Assembly (NCBI GenBank): GCA_023437715.1
Contig: JAEZFK010000063.1
Span: 62,001 to 126,000 of the forward strand
Direction of reading: 5' to 3'
Source: Bacillota bacterium
Lineage (GTDB): Bacteria; Bacillota; Clostridia; Lachnospirales; Lachnospiraceae
DNA: 64,000 nucleotides
This document shows positions 17,142 through 27,611 of this stretch, piece by piece. The notes beneath the pieces are model-generated. The model did not search any database. It was not told the origin of the DNA and saw nothing but the letters and a program-made list of their open reading frames with translations. The position numbers were made by a program, and so were the translations under genes. Each line of letters starts with the position of its first letter. Positions within the stretch are counted from its first letter, which is position 1.

Positions 17142-17372
17142 ATGGAATTTGAGAAATTACAGAACATTATTGCAGAGGTATTAAATATTGAGCCGGATGA
17201 GGTTACCATGAACTCCACTTTTGTGGATGATCTTGGAGCTGACTCTCTTGACGTGTTCCAGATTATTATGGGCATTGAGGAGGAATTTGATATTGAGATT
17301 CCAACTGAGGTGGCAGAAAACATCGTTAGCGTCAGCGACGCAGTAGAACAGGTCAAGAATGCCCTGAATTAA
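17142..17372 (+). CDS. acpP: Acyl carrier protein
   Basis: A 76-residue acidic acyl carrier protein that carries growing fatty acids on a phosphopantetheine arm. The attachment serine is Ser35 in the DDLGADSLDVFQ motif. Length and acidity fit type II ACPs. It is 15 bases after plsX, so acyl donor and acyltransferase are co-expressed. Confidence 0.96.
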   Translation: MEFEKLQNIIAEVLNIEPDEVTMNSTFVDDLGADSLDVFQIIMGIEEEFDIEIPTEVAENIVSVSDAVEQVKNALN

Positions 17373-17431
17373 TGTTACTGTTCAGGCTGCCATATTTCTG
17401 CATGGCTGAACTATAGCAAATTAATAGATGT

Positions 17432-17475
17432 AGGTGCTGCCGGAAGCGATTGTCTGTCCGCAGCACCTTCTTTCA
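17432..17475 (+). terminator. Hairpin between acpP and rnc
   Basis: AGGTGCTGC (17432-17440) pairs perfectly with GCAGCACCT (17460-17468), followed by the weak tail TCTTTCAT. It may partly terminate or process the transcript so that the highly expressed acpP is separated from rnc and smc. Confidence 0.55.
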
Positions 17476-17496
17476 TAAGGAAGAAAGAGGTGTAAA

Positions 17497-18204
17497 ATGA
17501 GCAGAAATTTAAAGGAACTGGAGGAACGGATCGGCTACCGTTTTTCAGACAGGCATCTTATGACACGGGCTATGACCCATAGCTCCTATGCCAATGAACA
17601 CCGATTAAATAAGCTGGAATGCAACGAAAGGCTGGAATTTTTAGGGGATTCGGTGCTGGAGGTGGTTTCCAGCGACTGTCTGTATCACAAATATCCCGAA
17701 AAGCCGGAAGGAGATCTGACAAAGATCCGTGCCAGCATTGTCTGTGAGCCCACTCTGGCTTACTGCGCCGAGGACATCTGTCTCGGAGAATACCTGCTGC
17801 TGGGAAAGGGCGAGGAAGCGACCGGAGGAAGGGGACGGGCCTCTGTTGTGTCTGATGCCATGGAGGCGCTCATTGGGGCCATTTATCTTGACGGTGGTTT
17901 TGCTAATGCAAAAGAGTTTATTCTTCGTTTCATCATGAATGATCTGGAACATAAACAGCTCTTTTATGATAGCAAGACTATCTTGCAGGAAATCGTACAG
18001 AGCCGGACAGAGGAGCCTTTAAGCTATGAGCTTTTGCGGGAAGAGGGGCCGGACCATAACAAGGTATTTGAGGCTCAGGTTCTGGTCGGAGACAAGGTTA
18101 TCGGCCAGGGGATCGGAAGGACCAAAAAGGCGGCGGAGCAGGTGGCGGCTTACCATGGGATTATCAGCCTTAACAGTTCTATGTCCAAAGAGCATGGGCA
18201 ATAA
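17497..18204 (+). CDS. rnc: Ribonuclease III
   Basis: A 235-residue RNase III that cleaves double-stranded RNA in rRNA maturation and mRNA turnover. The N-terminal nuclease domain has the signature NERLEFLGDSVL (residues 43-54) and the second metal-binding region SDAMEALIGAIYLDGG. The C-terminal double-stranded RNA-binding domain begins around DSKTILQEIVQ and ends GRTKKAAEQVAAYHGI. The ATG follows GAAAGAGGTG. It sits before smc in the usual Bacillota order. Confidence 0.96.
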   Translation: MSRNLKELEERIGYRFSDRHLMTRAMTHSSYANEHRLNKLECNERLEFLGDSVLEVVSSDCLYHKYPEKPEGDLTKIRASIVCEPTLAYCAEDICLGEYLLLGKGEEATGGRGRASVVSDAMEALIGAIYLDGGFANAKEFILRFIMNDLEHKQLFYDSKTILQEIVQSRTEEPLSYELLREEGPDHNKVFEAQVLVGDKVIGQGIGRTKKAAEQVAAYHGIISLNSSMSKEHGQ

Positions 18205-18240
18205 CAAAGAAAGGGTGACCCGGTAGGGTCTGTCGGGAGT

Positions 18241-21200
18241 ATGTATTTAAAAAGTATTGAAATACAGGGCTTTAAGTCATTTGCCAATAAGATCGTGTTC
18301 GAGTTCCACAACGGGATCACCGGCATCGTAGGCCCCAATGGAAGCGGCAAGAGCAATGTTGCCGATGCCGTGCGCTGGGTGCTGGGGGAACAGAAGGTCA
18401 AGCAGCTTCGAAGCTCCAGCATGCAGGACGTGATCTTTTCGGGAACAGAGCTCAGAAAGCCCCAGGGGTTCGCCTATGTAGCCATCACCCTGGATAATTC
18501 GGACCATCATCTGGCAATCTCCTATGACCAGGTGACCGTATCCCGGAGGGTTTACCGTTCCGGGGAAAGTGAATACATGATAAACGGCAGCGCCTGCCGC
18601 TTAAAGGACATCAATGAGCTTTTCTATGATACGGGAATCGGAAAAGAAGGCTATTCCATTATCGGACAGGGACAGATCGATAAGATTTTAAGCGGAAAGC
18701 CGGAGGAGCGGCGGGAGCTGTTTGACGAAGCGGCGGGAATTGTAAAGTTCAAGCGGCGCAAGGCCATTGCCCAGAAAAAGCTGGAGGATGAGAAGCAGAA
18801 TCTCATCCGCGTGAGCGATATCCTTTCAGAGCTTGAAAAACAGGTAGGCCCCCTGGCCAGGCAGTCCGAAGCGGCAAAGGAATACTTGCGCTTAAAGGAA
18901 GAACTGAAAAAATACGATGTAAACCAGTTTTTAATGGAAACGGAAAGCCTGCGCATCCAAATGAAGGAAAACGGGGATAAGGAAGCCATCGTTTCCAGGG
19001 ATTTGGAAGATGCAAAGCAGACCTCGGAGGGAATCCGGGGAGAATATGACACTTTGGATACATATTTATCCCGGCTGGATGAAAGCATAAACAGTGCGAG
19101 GAATGAAAAGAACCAGTCCATCATGGAAATCGGAAATTTAGAGGGACGGATCAACGTATTGAAGGAACAGATCAATACGGAGCAGATGAACGCGGAACAC
19201 ATTGCAGGGCGGATAAGAGCCATTCATTCCGAGATCCAGTCAAGAAACGCCCAGACCGCTTCCCATGAGGAGGAGCGGTCCAGGATCAGGGAACAGGTAA
19301 AGGCGGCCCTGGAAAACTTAAAAAAAGCAGAGGAGACCCTTACCGCAGAGGAGAACTGGATTCATCTTCTGGAACAGCAGATTGAAGAGGGAAAGGGAAG
19401 CATCATTGATATTCTCAATGAGAGGGCTGCCTTAAACGCAAAACAGCAGCGTTACGAGACCATGCTGGAACAGGTGAATGTGCGGCGTTCCGAGGTCTGC
19501 CAGAAGCTTTTAAAGTTCAAAAGCGACGAGTCGGAGCAGGATGAACAATTAAAGGCCTTATTAAAGGAAGCAGAGGAAATCGATGCCGGGATTTCAGAAC
19601 ATAACGACGCCCAGGCCTTAAGCGAGGAAAAGACGGAAGGGCTGGAAAAAGAAGTCCGCCGCCTCAATAAGAGCTTAAATGACAGACAGCAGGAATACCA
19701 CACCAGCTATACAAAGCTGGAATCCTTAAAAAATATTGCGGAGCGGTATGAGGGGTATGGCGGAAGCATCCGCCGGGTGATGGAGGTCAGGGACCGGGTC
19801 CGGGGCATTCACGGCGTTGTGGCCGACTTGATCGCAGTGCCGAAAAAGTATGAGATCGCCATTGAAACCGCTCTCGGCGGCAGCATCCAGAACATTGTCA
19901 CCGATTCCGAGGCCACGGCCAAGCAGCTGATTGAGTATCTGAAGAAAAACCGGTATGGCCGGGCGACGTTCCTGCCTCTTACCAGCATCGGAAACAAGAA
20001 TACTTTCAATCAGGAAAAGGCCTTAACCGAGCCGGGGGTACTGGGACTTGCCAACTCTCTGGTGGAAACAGACGGGCAGTATGAAGGCCTGATGAACTAT
20101 CTCTTAGGCCGGGTGGTGGTGGTAGACACCATTGATAATGCAATCGCCTTATCCAGAAAATTCCAGTATTCCCTGCGGATTGTAACCCTTGAGGGAGAGC
20201 TTTTAAGCGCAGGCGGTTCCATGACAGGCGGCGCTTTTAAGAATACCAGCAATCTTCTGGGACGGAAGAGGGAGATTGAGGAGCTGGAAGAGGCCTGCAC
20301 CAGGACTCTTACAGACGTGGAAAGGCTGCAAAAGGAGCTGGCCATGAACGAAGGCCTTCTGGCAGAAAGCAGGGAAGAGCTGGAGCGCATCCGGTCGGAA
20401 AAACAGCAGCTTTACTTAAAACAGAATACGGTGAAGATAAACATTAACCGTATTGAAGATAAAAAAACGGAAATCAGGGAATCCTATGGAGATCTGGAGC
20501 GGGAAAACAGCCAGCTTGAGGTGCAGATCCGGGAAATCGGCGCAAGCCAGCAGGAGCTGGCCCAGTCTGTGGAGAAGCTGGAAACCCAGAATCGGGAGAC
20601 CAATGGAAATCTGGAGGCCTTAAACCAGGATCTGGAAAAATCCAGGGCAGCCAGGGAAGAGTATTCCAGAAACCTTTCCGCTGTACAGCTCGAGGCCTCC
20701 GGCTTAAAGCAGAAGGATGATTTTGAACAGGAAAACATCCGTCGTGTGAAAGAGGAAATCCGCCGCCTGGAGGAGGAGCTTTCCGGCCTCTCCGGAGGCA
20801 CCGACGGCTCCAACCGGGCTATCGAGGAAAAGCAGAAGGAAATCGAAGCCTTAAAACAGAGGATTGATGAAGTCCGGGTTCATGGAGAAGAAAAGGAACA
20901 GGCCATAAATGAAATGGCTTCCAAAAAGGAAGCAAAATCCAGAGAACAGAAAGAATTGTTCCGGAAAAGGGAAGAGCTGGGAGAGTGGATCAGCCTTCTG
21001 GACAAAGAGCTTTTCCGTCTGCAGAGCCAGAAGGAAAAGCTGGATGAACGGATGGAAGGCCATGTCAATTACATGTGGAGCGAATACGAACTGACCTTTT
21101 CCACCGCAGAGGCCTTAAAGAATCCGGAATGGACGTCCCTGCCTGAGATCAGGAAGATGATCGCAGCCTTAAAGGAAGACATCCGGAAGCTTGGCAATGT

Positions 21201-21801
21201 CAATGTCAATGCCATTGAGGATTACAAAGAGGTGTCGGAGCGCTATGAGTTTATGAAGACCCAGCATGACGACCTTGTGACCGCAGAGGGCATCCTTTTA
21301 AAGATCATTGACGAACTGGATACGGGCATGCGAAAGCAGTTCGAGGAAAAATTCCGGGAAATACGGGTGGAATTTGACAAAGTCTTTAAGGAGCTGTTCG
21401 GAGGAGGACGGGGCGCCCTGGAGCTGGTGGAGGATGAGGATATTCTGGAAGCAGGAATTCAGATCATCTCCCAGCCGCCGGGCAAGAAGCTGCAGAACAT
21501 GATGCAGCTTTCCGGAGGAGAAAAGGCCCTGACGGCCATTGCCCTGTTATTTGCCATCCAGAACTTAAAGCCTTCCCCATTCTGTCTCTTAGATGAAATC
21601 GAAGCGGCCCTTGACGATTCCAACGTAGACCGCTTTGCCAAATATCTGCATAAGCTGACAAAATATACGCAGTTCATTGTGATCACCCACAGGCGTGGCA
21701 CCATGGTGGCTGCAGACCGCCTGTATGGCATTACCATGCAGGAGAAGGGCGTTTCGACCCTGGTATCTGTAAATCTGATTGAAGAAGACTTGGAAAGTTA
21801 A
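18241..21801 (+). CDS. smc: Chromosome segregation ATPase SMC
   Basis: An 1186-residue SMC protein, the core of bacterial condensin that compacts and segregates chromosomes with ScpA and ScpB. The Walker A GPNGSGKSN (Lys37) is at the N terminus. Two long coiled coils flank a hinge around residues 510-660 that includes GVVADLIAVPKKYEIAIETALGG and GGSMTGG. The C-terminal head carries the signature QLSGGEKALTAIALL and Walker B FCLLDEIEAALDD. Full length for the family. Confidence 0.97.
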   Translation: MYLKSIEIQGFKSFANKIVFEFHNGITGIVGPNGSGKSNVADAVRWVLGEQKVKQLRSSSMQDVIFSGTELRKPQGFAYVAITLDNSDHHLAISYDQVTVSRRVYRSGESEYMINGSACRLKDINELFYDTGIGKEGYSIIGQGQIDKILSGKPEERRELFDEAAGIVKFKRRKAIAQKKLEDEKQNLIRVSDILSELEKQVGPLARQSEAAKEYLRLKEELKKYDVNQFLMETESLRIQMKENGDKEAIVSRDLEDAKQTSEGIRGEYDTLDTYLSRLDESINSARNEKNQSIMEIGNLEGRINVLKEQINTEQMNAEHIAGRIRAIHSEIQSRNAQTASHEEERSRIREQVKAALENLKKAEETLTAEENWIHLLEQQIEEGKGSIIDILNERAALNAKQQRYETMLEQVNVRRSEVCQKLLKFKSDESEQDEQLKALLKEAEEIDAGISEHNDAQALSEEKTEGLEKEVRRLNKSLNDRQQEYHTSYTKLESLKNIAERYEGYGGSIRRVMEVRDRVRGIHGVVADLIAVPKKYEIAIETALGGSIQNIVTDSEATAKQLIEYLKKNRYGRATFLPLTSIGNKNTFNQEKALTEPGVLGLANSLVETDGQYEGLMNYLLGRVVVVDTIDNAIALSRKFQYSLRIVTLEGELLSAGGSMTGGAFKNTSNLLGRKREIEELEEACTRTLTDVERLQKELAMNEGLLAESREELERIRSEKQQLYLKQNTVKININRIEDKKTEIRESYGDLERENSQLEVQIREIGASQQELAQSVEKLETQNRETNGNLEALNQDLEKSRAAREEYSRNLSAVQLEASGLKQKDDFEQENIRRVKEEIRRLEEELSGLSGGTDGSNRAIEEKQKEIEALKQRIDEVRVHGEEKEQAINEMASKKEAKSREQKELFRKREELGEWISLLDKELFRLQSQKEKLDERMEGHVNYMWSEYELTFSTAEALKNPEWTSLPEIRKMIAALKEDIRKLGNVNVNAIEDYKEVSERYEFMKTQHDDLVTAEGILLKIIDELDTGMRKQFEEKFREIRVEFDKVFKELFGGGRGALELVEDEDILEAGIQIISQPPGKKLQNMMQLSGGEKALTAIALLFAIQNLKPSPFCLLDEIEAALDDSNVDRFAKYLHKLTKYTQFIVITHRRGTMVAADRLYGITMQEKGVSTLVSVNLIEEDLES

Positions 21802-21813
21802 GGAGGGCCGACT

Positions 21814-22755
21814 ATGAGTGAGAAAAAGGGCTTCTTTGGGAAGCTGGTAGCTGGACTGCAAAAGACGAGGGATAACATCATCGCGGGAGTGGATTCCATT
21901 TTCAGCGGTTTTTCGGCCATTGACGATGAGTTTTATGAGGAGATCGAGGAGACCCTCATTATGGGCGATTTAGGAATCCAGACCACCATGTCCATTGTGG
22001 AGGACCTAAAGAAGAAGGTAAAGGAAAATAATATCAAGGATCCGGCAGAGTGCAAGCAGCTTCTCATGGACAGCATTATGGACCAGATGGACTTAGGGGA
22101 AAATGCTTACGAATTTGAAAACCGGAAATCCGTTCTTTTGATTATCGGAGTCAACGGTGTGGGAAAAACCACCTCTGTGGGAAAGCTGGCCGGCCAGTTA
22201 AAGGATGACGGAAAAAAGGTAATCGTTGCGGCGGCGGATACTTTCCGGGCAGCGGCCATAGAACAGCTGACGGAGTGGGCCAGATGGGCGGGAGTGGATA
22301 TCATCGCCCAGCAGGAGGGCTCAGACCCGGCGGCTGTGGTGTATGACGCCGTGGCCGCGGCAAAATCACGCCATGCGGATGTTCTGATCTGTGATACGGC
22401 AGGCCGTCTTCACAACAAAAAGAATCTGATGGAAGAGCTTAAAAAGATCAACCGCATCATTGACAAGGAATACCCGGAGGCTTACCGGGAAACTCTGGTA
22501 GTCCTTGACGGGACCACAGGGCAGAATGCCCTGGTTCAGGCGAGGCAGTTTATGGAGGTTGCTGATATTACCGGGATCATCCTGACAAAGCTGGACGGAA
22601 CCGCAAAAGGCGGCATTGCCGTTGCCATCCAGTCGGAGCTGGGGATTCCTGTAAAATATATTGGGGTAGGGGAGAAAATCGATGATCTGCAGAAGTTCAA
22701 TGCAGAGGAATTTGTGAATGCGTTGTTTCACGCAGAAGAGAAAGAAGAGGCGTAA
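21814..22755 (+). CDS. ftsY: Signal recognition particle receptor FtsY
   Basis: A 313-residue SRP-receptor GTPase that docks ribosome-SRP complexes at the membrane. The N domain (about residues 20-95) is followed by the G domain with GVNGVGKTT (112-120), ADTFRAAA, DTAGRLHNK and TKLDGTAKGG. The long acidic A domain of Escherichia coli FtsY is absent, as usual in Bacillota. AGGAGGG precedes the ATG. It is 12 bases after smc and presumably in the same transcript. Confidence 0.96.
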   Translation: MSEKKGFFGKLVAGLQKTRDNIIAGVDSIFSGFSAIDDEFYEEIEETLIMGDLGIQTTMSIVEDLKKKVKENNIKDPAECKQLLMDSIMDQMDLGENAYEFENRKSVLLIIGVNGVGKTTSVGKLAGQLKDDGKKVIVAAADTFRAAAIEQLTEWARWAGVDIIAQQEGSDPAAVVYDAVAAAKSRHADVLICDTAGRLHNKKNLMEELKKINRIIDKEYPEAYRETLVVLDGTTGQNALVQARQFMEVADITGIILTKLDGTAKGGIAVAIQSELGIPVKYIGVGEKIDDLQKFNAEEFVNALFHAEEKEEA

Positions 22756-22758
22756 AGT

Positions 22759-23982
22759 ATGTTGACATTGGAAAAGTTTGAAGAAGCATCGGAAGTCGTT
22801 AGCAAGGTAACCCTGGAGACAAAGCTGATCTACAGTGAGTATTTTTCTGCCCAGACAGGCAATAAGGTATACTTTAAGCCGGAAAACATGCAGTATACCG
22901 GCGCTTACAAGGTAAGAGGCGCTTATTACAAGATCAGCACCCTGTCTGAGGAAGAGAAGGCGAAAGGCCTCATTACCGCTTCCGCAGGAAACCATGCCCA
23001 GGGCGTGGCCTATGCGGCAAAGCTGGCAGGCATTCCGGCCACCATTGTCATGCCTACCACAACTCCTCTGATGAAGGTCAACCGCACCAAGAGCTACGGC
23101 GCGGAGGTGGTTCTGGAGGGAGACGTATTTGACGAGGCGTGCGCTTACGCTTACGGCCTTGCCAAGGAAAAAGGACTGACCTTTGTCCATCCCTTTAATG
23201 ATTTGGATGTGGCAGCCGGTCAGGGTACCATTGCCATGGAGATCGTAAAGGAGCTTCCTACAGTCGATTACATCCTGGTTCCAATCGGCGGCGGCGGTTT
23301 ATGCACCGGAGTTTCCGTCCTGGCAAAGATGCTGAATCCCAAAATCAAGGTCATCGGCGTGGAGCCGGCCGGAGCCAACTGCATGCAGGAATCCTTACGC
23401 CAGGGAAAGGTGGTGGACTTGCCCAGCGTCAACACCATCGCCGACGGCACAGCAGTAAAATGCCCGGGAGACAAGCTTTTCCCCTACATTCAGGAAAATG
23501 TGGATGAAATCATCACCATTGAAGATTCTGAGCTGATCGTTTCATTCCTGGACATGGTAGAAAACCATAAGATGATCGTGGAAAATTCAGGCCTTCTGAC
23601 GGTTGCGGCCTTAAAGCATATGAACGTGGAGAATAAAAAGGTGGTTTCCATTTTAAGCGGGGGAAATATGGATGTGATCACCATGGCTTCCATTGTCCAG
23701 CACGGCCTGATTCAGAGGGACCGCATCTTTACGGTATCCATTCTTCTGCCGGATAAGCCGGGTGAGCTTGCAAAGGTCTCTGCACTTCTTGCAAAGGAAC
23801 AGGGAAATGTCATCCGCCTGGAACATAACCAGTTTATCAGCATCAACCGGAATGCGGCAGTGGAGCTTCGCATAACCCTGGAGGCATTCGGAACAGAACA
23901 TAAAAATTCCATTATGTCGGCCCTTACAGCAGCAGGCTACCGGCCCAAGCTGGTGAAATCAAAAGGGACCTACGGAGAATAA
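22759..23982 (+). CDS. ilvA: Threonine dehydratase with ACT domain
   Basis: A 407-residue PLP enzyme that deaminates threonine to 2-oxobutyrate. The PLP lysine is Lys51 in YTGAYKVRGAYYK, and the phosphate-binding glycine loop is PIGGGGLCTG. An ACT-type domain begins near residue 325 (FTVSILLPDKPGELAKVSALL), suggesting amino-acid regulation. The length matches the 400-residue form found in clostridia rather than the 510-residue biosynthetic enzyme. A catabolic (tdcB-like) role is possible. It follows ftsY by three bases. Confidence 0.9.
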   Translation: MLTLEKFEEASEVVSKVTLETKLIYSEYFSAQTGNKVYFKPENMQYTGAYKVRGAYYKISTLSEEEKAKGLITASAGNHAQGVAYAAKLAGIPATIVMPTTTPLMKVNRTKSYGAEVVLEGDVFDEACAYAYGLAKEKGLTFVHPFNDLDVAAGQGTIAMEIVKELPTVDYILVPIGGGGLCTGVSVLAKMLNPKIKVIGVEPAGANCMQESLRQGKVVDLPSVNTIADGTAVKCPGDKLFPYIQENVDEIITIEDSELIVSFLDMVENHKMIVENSGLLTVAALKHMNVENKKVVSILSGGNMDVITMASIVQHGLIQRDRIFTVSILLPDKPGELAKVSALLAKEQGNVIRLEHNQFISINRNAAVELRITLEAFGTEHKNSIMSALTAAGYRPKLVKSKGTYGE

Positions 23983-24001
23983 GGCCTGTAACGGCCATAA
24001 G

Positions 24002-24031
24002 AAAAAAGGGGTAAAAGCTACCCCTTTTTTT
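24002..24031. terminator. Bidirectional terminator
   Basis: AAAAAAGGGGTA (24002-24013) pairs with TACCCCTTTTTT (24019-24030) around the loop AAAGC. A and T runs on both sides let it serve ilvA on the plus strand and the convergent regulator on the minus strand, whose stop codon lies inside it. Confidence 0.88.
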
Positions 24032-25646
24032 CATCCTTAAACGGATGGATGACCCGGTTTTCATGTTCTCTCGGAGAGATGCCCGTAACCTTTTTAAATA
24101 CCTTGCTGAAATAGTAGGGGTTATCAAAGCCCAGCTTGTCGGAGATTTCATACATCAGAAACTGATGGGTATCAATGAGCTCCATGGCGTGCTGTATTTT
24201 GATCTGGGCAATGTAATCGGACAGGGTGATTCCCGTCAGCTTTTTAAAGGTATTGCTTAAGTGTCCGGAGCTTATGTTTAAGGCCTCCGCAACATCGGCC
24301 AGGGTCAGCTTTTCCATGTAGTGCTCGTTAATATAGCCTCTGGCTAAGTCCACCAGCCGGTCGGAACGGGTGGATTTCCGGTCGTCCAAAAGCCGGCACA
24401 GCTTCTGGCAGAAGCTTCTCAGCCAATCCAGGATGTCCTCCAGGCTGTTAAAATGATTCAGCTGCTCAGCGATATTGATGGTGTAAGGAAAGATGTCCTG
24501 ATAGCTGTCATCCCCTGTTTCAAAAAGGGAATAAAGGTAGGTATAAATGTTGATGCAGGCGCTGGCCGCCTGTTCCTTGCGGGGCTTGTTTTCCCGGAAC
24601 AGGGTGATGATATCCTCAAAGATTGAGGCCAGCTTTTCACTGTCGTTCTGGCTGATAAAAGCGGTCAGCTCTTTTTTAAATACATTGATGTTGAATTTCT
24701 TAGCCTGGCCCAGATGGGAGGCCTGGCCCTGGTAAAAGACCACCTGGGATGAGGAATCAAAGTAATAATAATCCAGAGCCGTCAGAGCCTCGGAAAAGGC
24801 CTGGGGAAGCTCTGAGATTTTCTCCTTTCCCATGCTGACCCCGTAGACCGCGGAAAGCTCAAAATAGGTCTTTAGGGCAACGCTTAACTTATGGCAGAAT
24901 TCCTTTATGAGATTCTGGGAAAAGGCCTCTTCTTTTTTCATGGAAGCGGACAGGAGAAAGGTGTCCTGCCGGTATTCCAGAACCGTATAATGGAAGAAAA
25001 ACCTTGCCGCGATTCCGCCCAGGATGTCAATGAGCTGTTTGCTGACGGAATGAAAGTCATAGCTTTCCCCTCCTGCTTCAATATCCGTATGAGTGGAGTT
25101 TAAGGAAAACAGGATGATAAAGGGAGCCGGATACTGGTCCGCCAGCTCCTGGGGAATGTCAGTGACCTTTTCCTGGGAGAGGAGAAGACGGTGGAAGACT
25201 GTTTTTGCAATATCCTCCTGATTGTCCTTTAACTGGCTGTTGGCCATCCGGCTCTGCTTGGTGAGCAGTAAGTCGCAGGCCTCCTTGGCCCGCTCCAAAG
25301 AGGCTACAAGAGCCTCCTCGCTTAAATCAATTTTCACCAGATAGTCGGAAGCCCCCAGGGACAGGGCCTTTTTCACCAGGTGGAATTCTTCTAAGTTTGT
25401 CAACACGATAAAGGCGAAGCTACAGCCGTTTTCCTTGCATTTTTCCACCAGCTCCAGGCCGCTTAACACCGGCATCCGGATATCTGTTATGACAATATCC
25501 GGATGAAGCTCCATGATCATGTCATAGGCCGAAGGACCGTTGGTTGCCTTTCCCACAATGGTGCATTCATAGTTTTCCCACAGGATCAGGGAGGCGATGC
25601 CTGCCAGGATCAGCGGCTCGTCGTCTATAATAATAATTCGGTACAT
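24018..25646 (-). CDS. YesN-type response regulator, AraC output
   Basis: A 542-residue response regulator. The receiver domain has the acidic pair in IIIDDEP, phosphoacceptor Asp55 in IVITDIRMP and Lys in DYLVKIDLS. A long middle region leads to a C-terminal AraC-type DNA-binding domain (LTLADVAEALNISSGHLSNTFKK, then FDNPYYFSKVFKKVTGISPREH). It follows the kinase reading frame at 25676-27436 by 29 bases. It would activate the divergent importer and hydrolase genes. If the kinase really is broken, it may be left unphosphorylated or depend on another kinase. Confidence 0.9.
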   Translation of the reverse strand: MYRIIIIDDEPLILAGIASLILWENYECTIVGKATNGPSAYDMIMELHPDIVITDIRMPVLSGLELVEKCKENGCSFAFIVLTNLEEFHLVKKALSLGASDYLVKIDLSEEALVASLERAKEACDLLLTKQSRMANSQLKDNQEDIAKTVFHRLLLSQEKVTDIPQELADQYPAPFIILFSLNSTHTDIEAGGESYDFHSVSKQLIDILGGIAARFFFHYTVLEYRQDTFLLSASMKKEEAFSQNLIKEFCHKLSVALKTYFELSAVYGVSMGKEKISELPQAFSEALTALDYYYFDSSSQVVFYQGQASHLGQAKKFNINVFKKELTAFISQNDSEKLASIFEDIITLFRENKPRKEQAASACINIYTYLYSLFETGDDSYQDIFPYTINIAEQLNHFNSLEDILDWLRSFCQKLCRLLDDRKSTRSDRLVDLARGYINEHYMEKLTLADVAEALNISSGHLSNTFKKLTGITLSDYIAQIKIQHAMELIDTHQFLMYEISDKLGFDNPYYFSKVFKKVTGISPREHENRVIHPFKDEKKG

Positions 25647-25675
25647 ACTGTTTTTATACCCCTTTGTCAGCCCTT

Positions 25676-27436
25676 TTAAAATTCCAGAGGAAGGGCAATG
25701 GTGATCAATGTGTATTGGTCTGGTTCACTTTCCAGCTTTAATCCGTATTCTTCCCCGTAAACCAGCTTTAACCGGCGATCCACATTGGGAAAGCCGATTC
25801 CGCTCATGTTGCTTCTGGTGACCCGGGAGGTGTCCGTCAGCAGCCGTTCAATATCTTCCGGAGAAATTCCGATGCCGTTATCCCTTACTGTAATATAAAG
25901 GACGCCGTTTTCGGCAAAAACGTGAATCTGGATGAGACCGTTTCTTCCGCTGGGTTCAATTCCGTTAAAGATGGCGTTTTCCACTATGGGCTGAAGCGTC
26001 AGCTTTACGATCTTGGCATCATATAAGATTTCCTGGTCAATCTGGGTGGTTACATCAAAGAGCTCGATATATCGGATTTTCTCTATAATAACATAATTCT
26101 GCAAAAAATCCAATTCCTGACGAAGGGTTACCTTTTCGTTGAAGCCCTTTGCCATGTTTTTTAACAGGGAGGACAGGGCGGTTACCACGGAAACGATGCC
26201 GCTGTTTTTCTGCAAGGTTGCGATCCATTTGATGGAATCCAGGGTATTGTAAAGAAAATGGGGATTGATCTGGGCCTGAAGCATTTTTATTTCCAGATCC
26301 CTTTTTTCCTTTTCGCTTTGAATTCTGGTTTCTAAAAGATCGGAGATCTTGTCGGACATCTGGTTGATCTGCTTTCCTATACTGCCCATTTCATCGTCAG
26401 TTTCAATGGAACGGTCAGGTTCAAAATTTCCCTGGGAAATAAATTCCAGCCGCTTTTTTAAACGGCTGACAGGGGCGCTTAACTGGCGGGAGATAAACCA
26501 GGACAGTGTCAGTCCGATGGCAAAGCAGAAGAAGAAGATGAGGGCAATGGTGCCTCCAATGACTCCGTGGTCTAAGTTAAGGTCTGAAATAGGAAGAATC
26601 TGAAAGAAAATCAGCCCGCTGACGGCTTGCTTCTGATAGGCGATGATACATTCCTTTCCACCCAGCCAGGTGTGAAAATTCCCCTGGGGCTCTTTGGCGT
26701 TTTTCAGAACTGCCAGTAAATTGGTGACGTCAAAAGAGCTTCCGTTCACAGAGGAAATGATGCTTCCGTCGGCGGTGGCAGCATAAAGGGTTTGTCCGTC
26801 ACCCATGCTTTTTAAGGTATCGGAAAACAGGCGGGGAGAAATGGCCAGAAATATCCAAGCATCCTCCGGATTGCCGCCGTAAACGTAATTCAAGGGCCTT
26901 AAAAGCGGGAGCAGCTTTGGCGTATAATTGATGGGTGAGAAAGGGTTGTCCTCCAGAGACAGAAGGTACTAGGTATTTTCCCTGGAAAGTAAATTCTGGA
27001 ACCAGGGGGCATTCTGAATGTCCCCGATATCCCGGGAAGAACCGTAGGCGCTTCCGGCCTGAAGAACTTCTCCGTTATTATAAACGGCGATTTTATAGAT
27101 ATATTTGCTGTAGCCTGAAATCGCGCAGAAATCCCTTAAAACATTGGAGGCATACACCTTGATATAGGAAGATTCCGCCTTGTCCGACAGCTTTAAGGAA
27201 GAGGAGGAAAATATGGATTTTCGTTCAGAACAGGTCACAACGATATTGACCATTTCCTCATAAGCCACTTCCATCCGGTCGGACAGAATCTGGATGCGGT
27301 TGACGGAATTTTCCGTTTCGTTCTTAATGGCATCCTTATAATAAGTGCGGTAGTTATAGAAACTTACGGCACAGGCAATGCTTATGACAACCAGCAGATT
27401 ATACAAAAGAAGCTTATATTGGAATGTGCGGGGCAT
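25676..27436 (-). pseudogene. YesM-type histidine kinase split by in-frame TAG
   Basis: One continuous reading frame of 587 codons, interrupted only by TAG at 26969-26971 (codon 156). The upstream part starts MPRTFQYKLLLYNLLVVISIACAV (first membrane helix) and enters an extracellular sensor region. The downstream part continues in frame through the rest of the sensor, a second helix (GTIALIFFFCFAIGLTLSWFI), HAMP, His_kinase (QINPHFLYNTLDSIKW) and an ATPase domain (VENAIFNG, DNGIGI, GIGFPNVDRRL). The two parts together match a normal YesM kinase. A 405-codon fragment beginning at a TTG (26893) would lack the first helix. A nonsense mutation or a base-call error are the simplest explanations. 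Confidence 0.85.
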
Positions 27437-27611
27437 GGTATGAATCCTTTCCAGATAATATCAATATCATATCCTTTATTCCAAATAAATTCAACGAAAT
27501 AGAAATGAATCTTTAAAATTTATAAAAATCTGAATAAAATATATGTTTAAAATCAGGAAAGCCGGACCGGTGTAAAAAAAATAATAGAATTATAAAAATC
27601 GTTCATTCAAG

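Noticed and set aside
26969..26971. TAG codon read as pyrrolysine or another recoded residue
   Set aside because: No pylT, pylS or related genes are in the window, the position is in a variable sensor domain, and the other genes here end at TAG as well as TAA and TGA without readthrough signs. A nonsense mutation or sequencing error is simpler.
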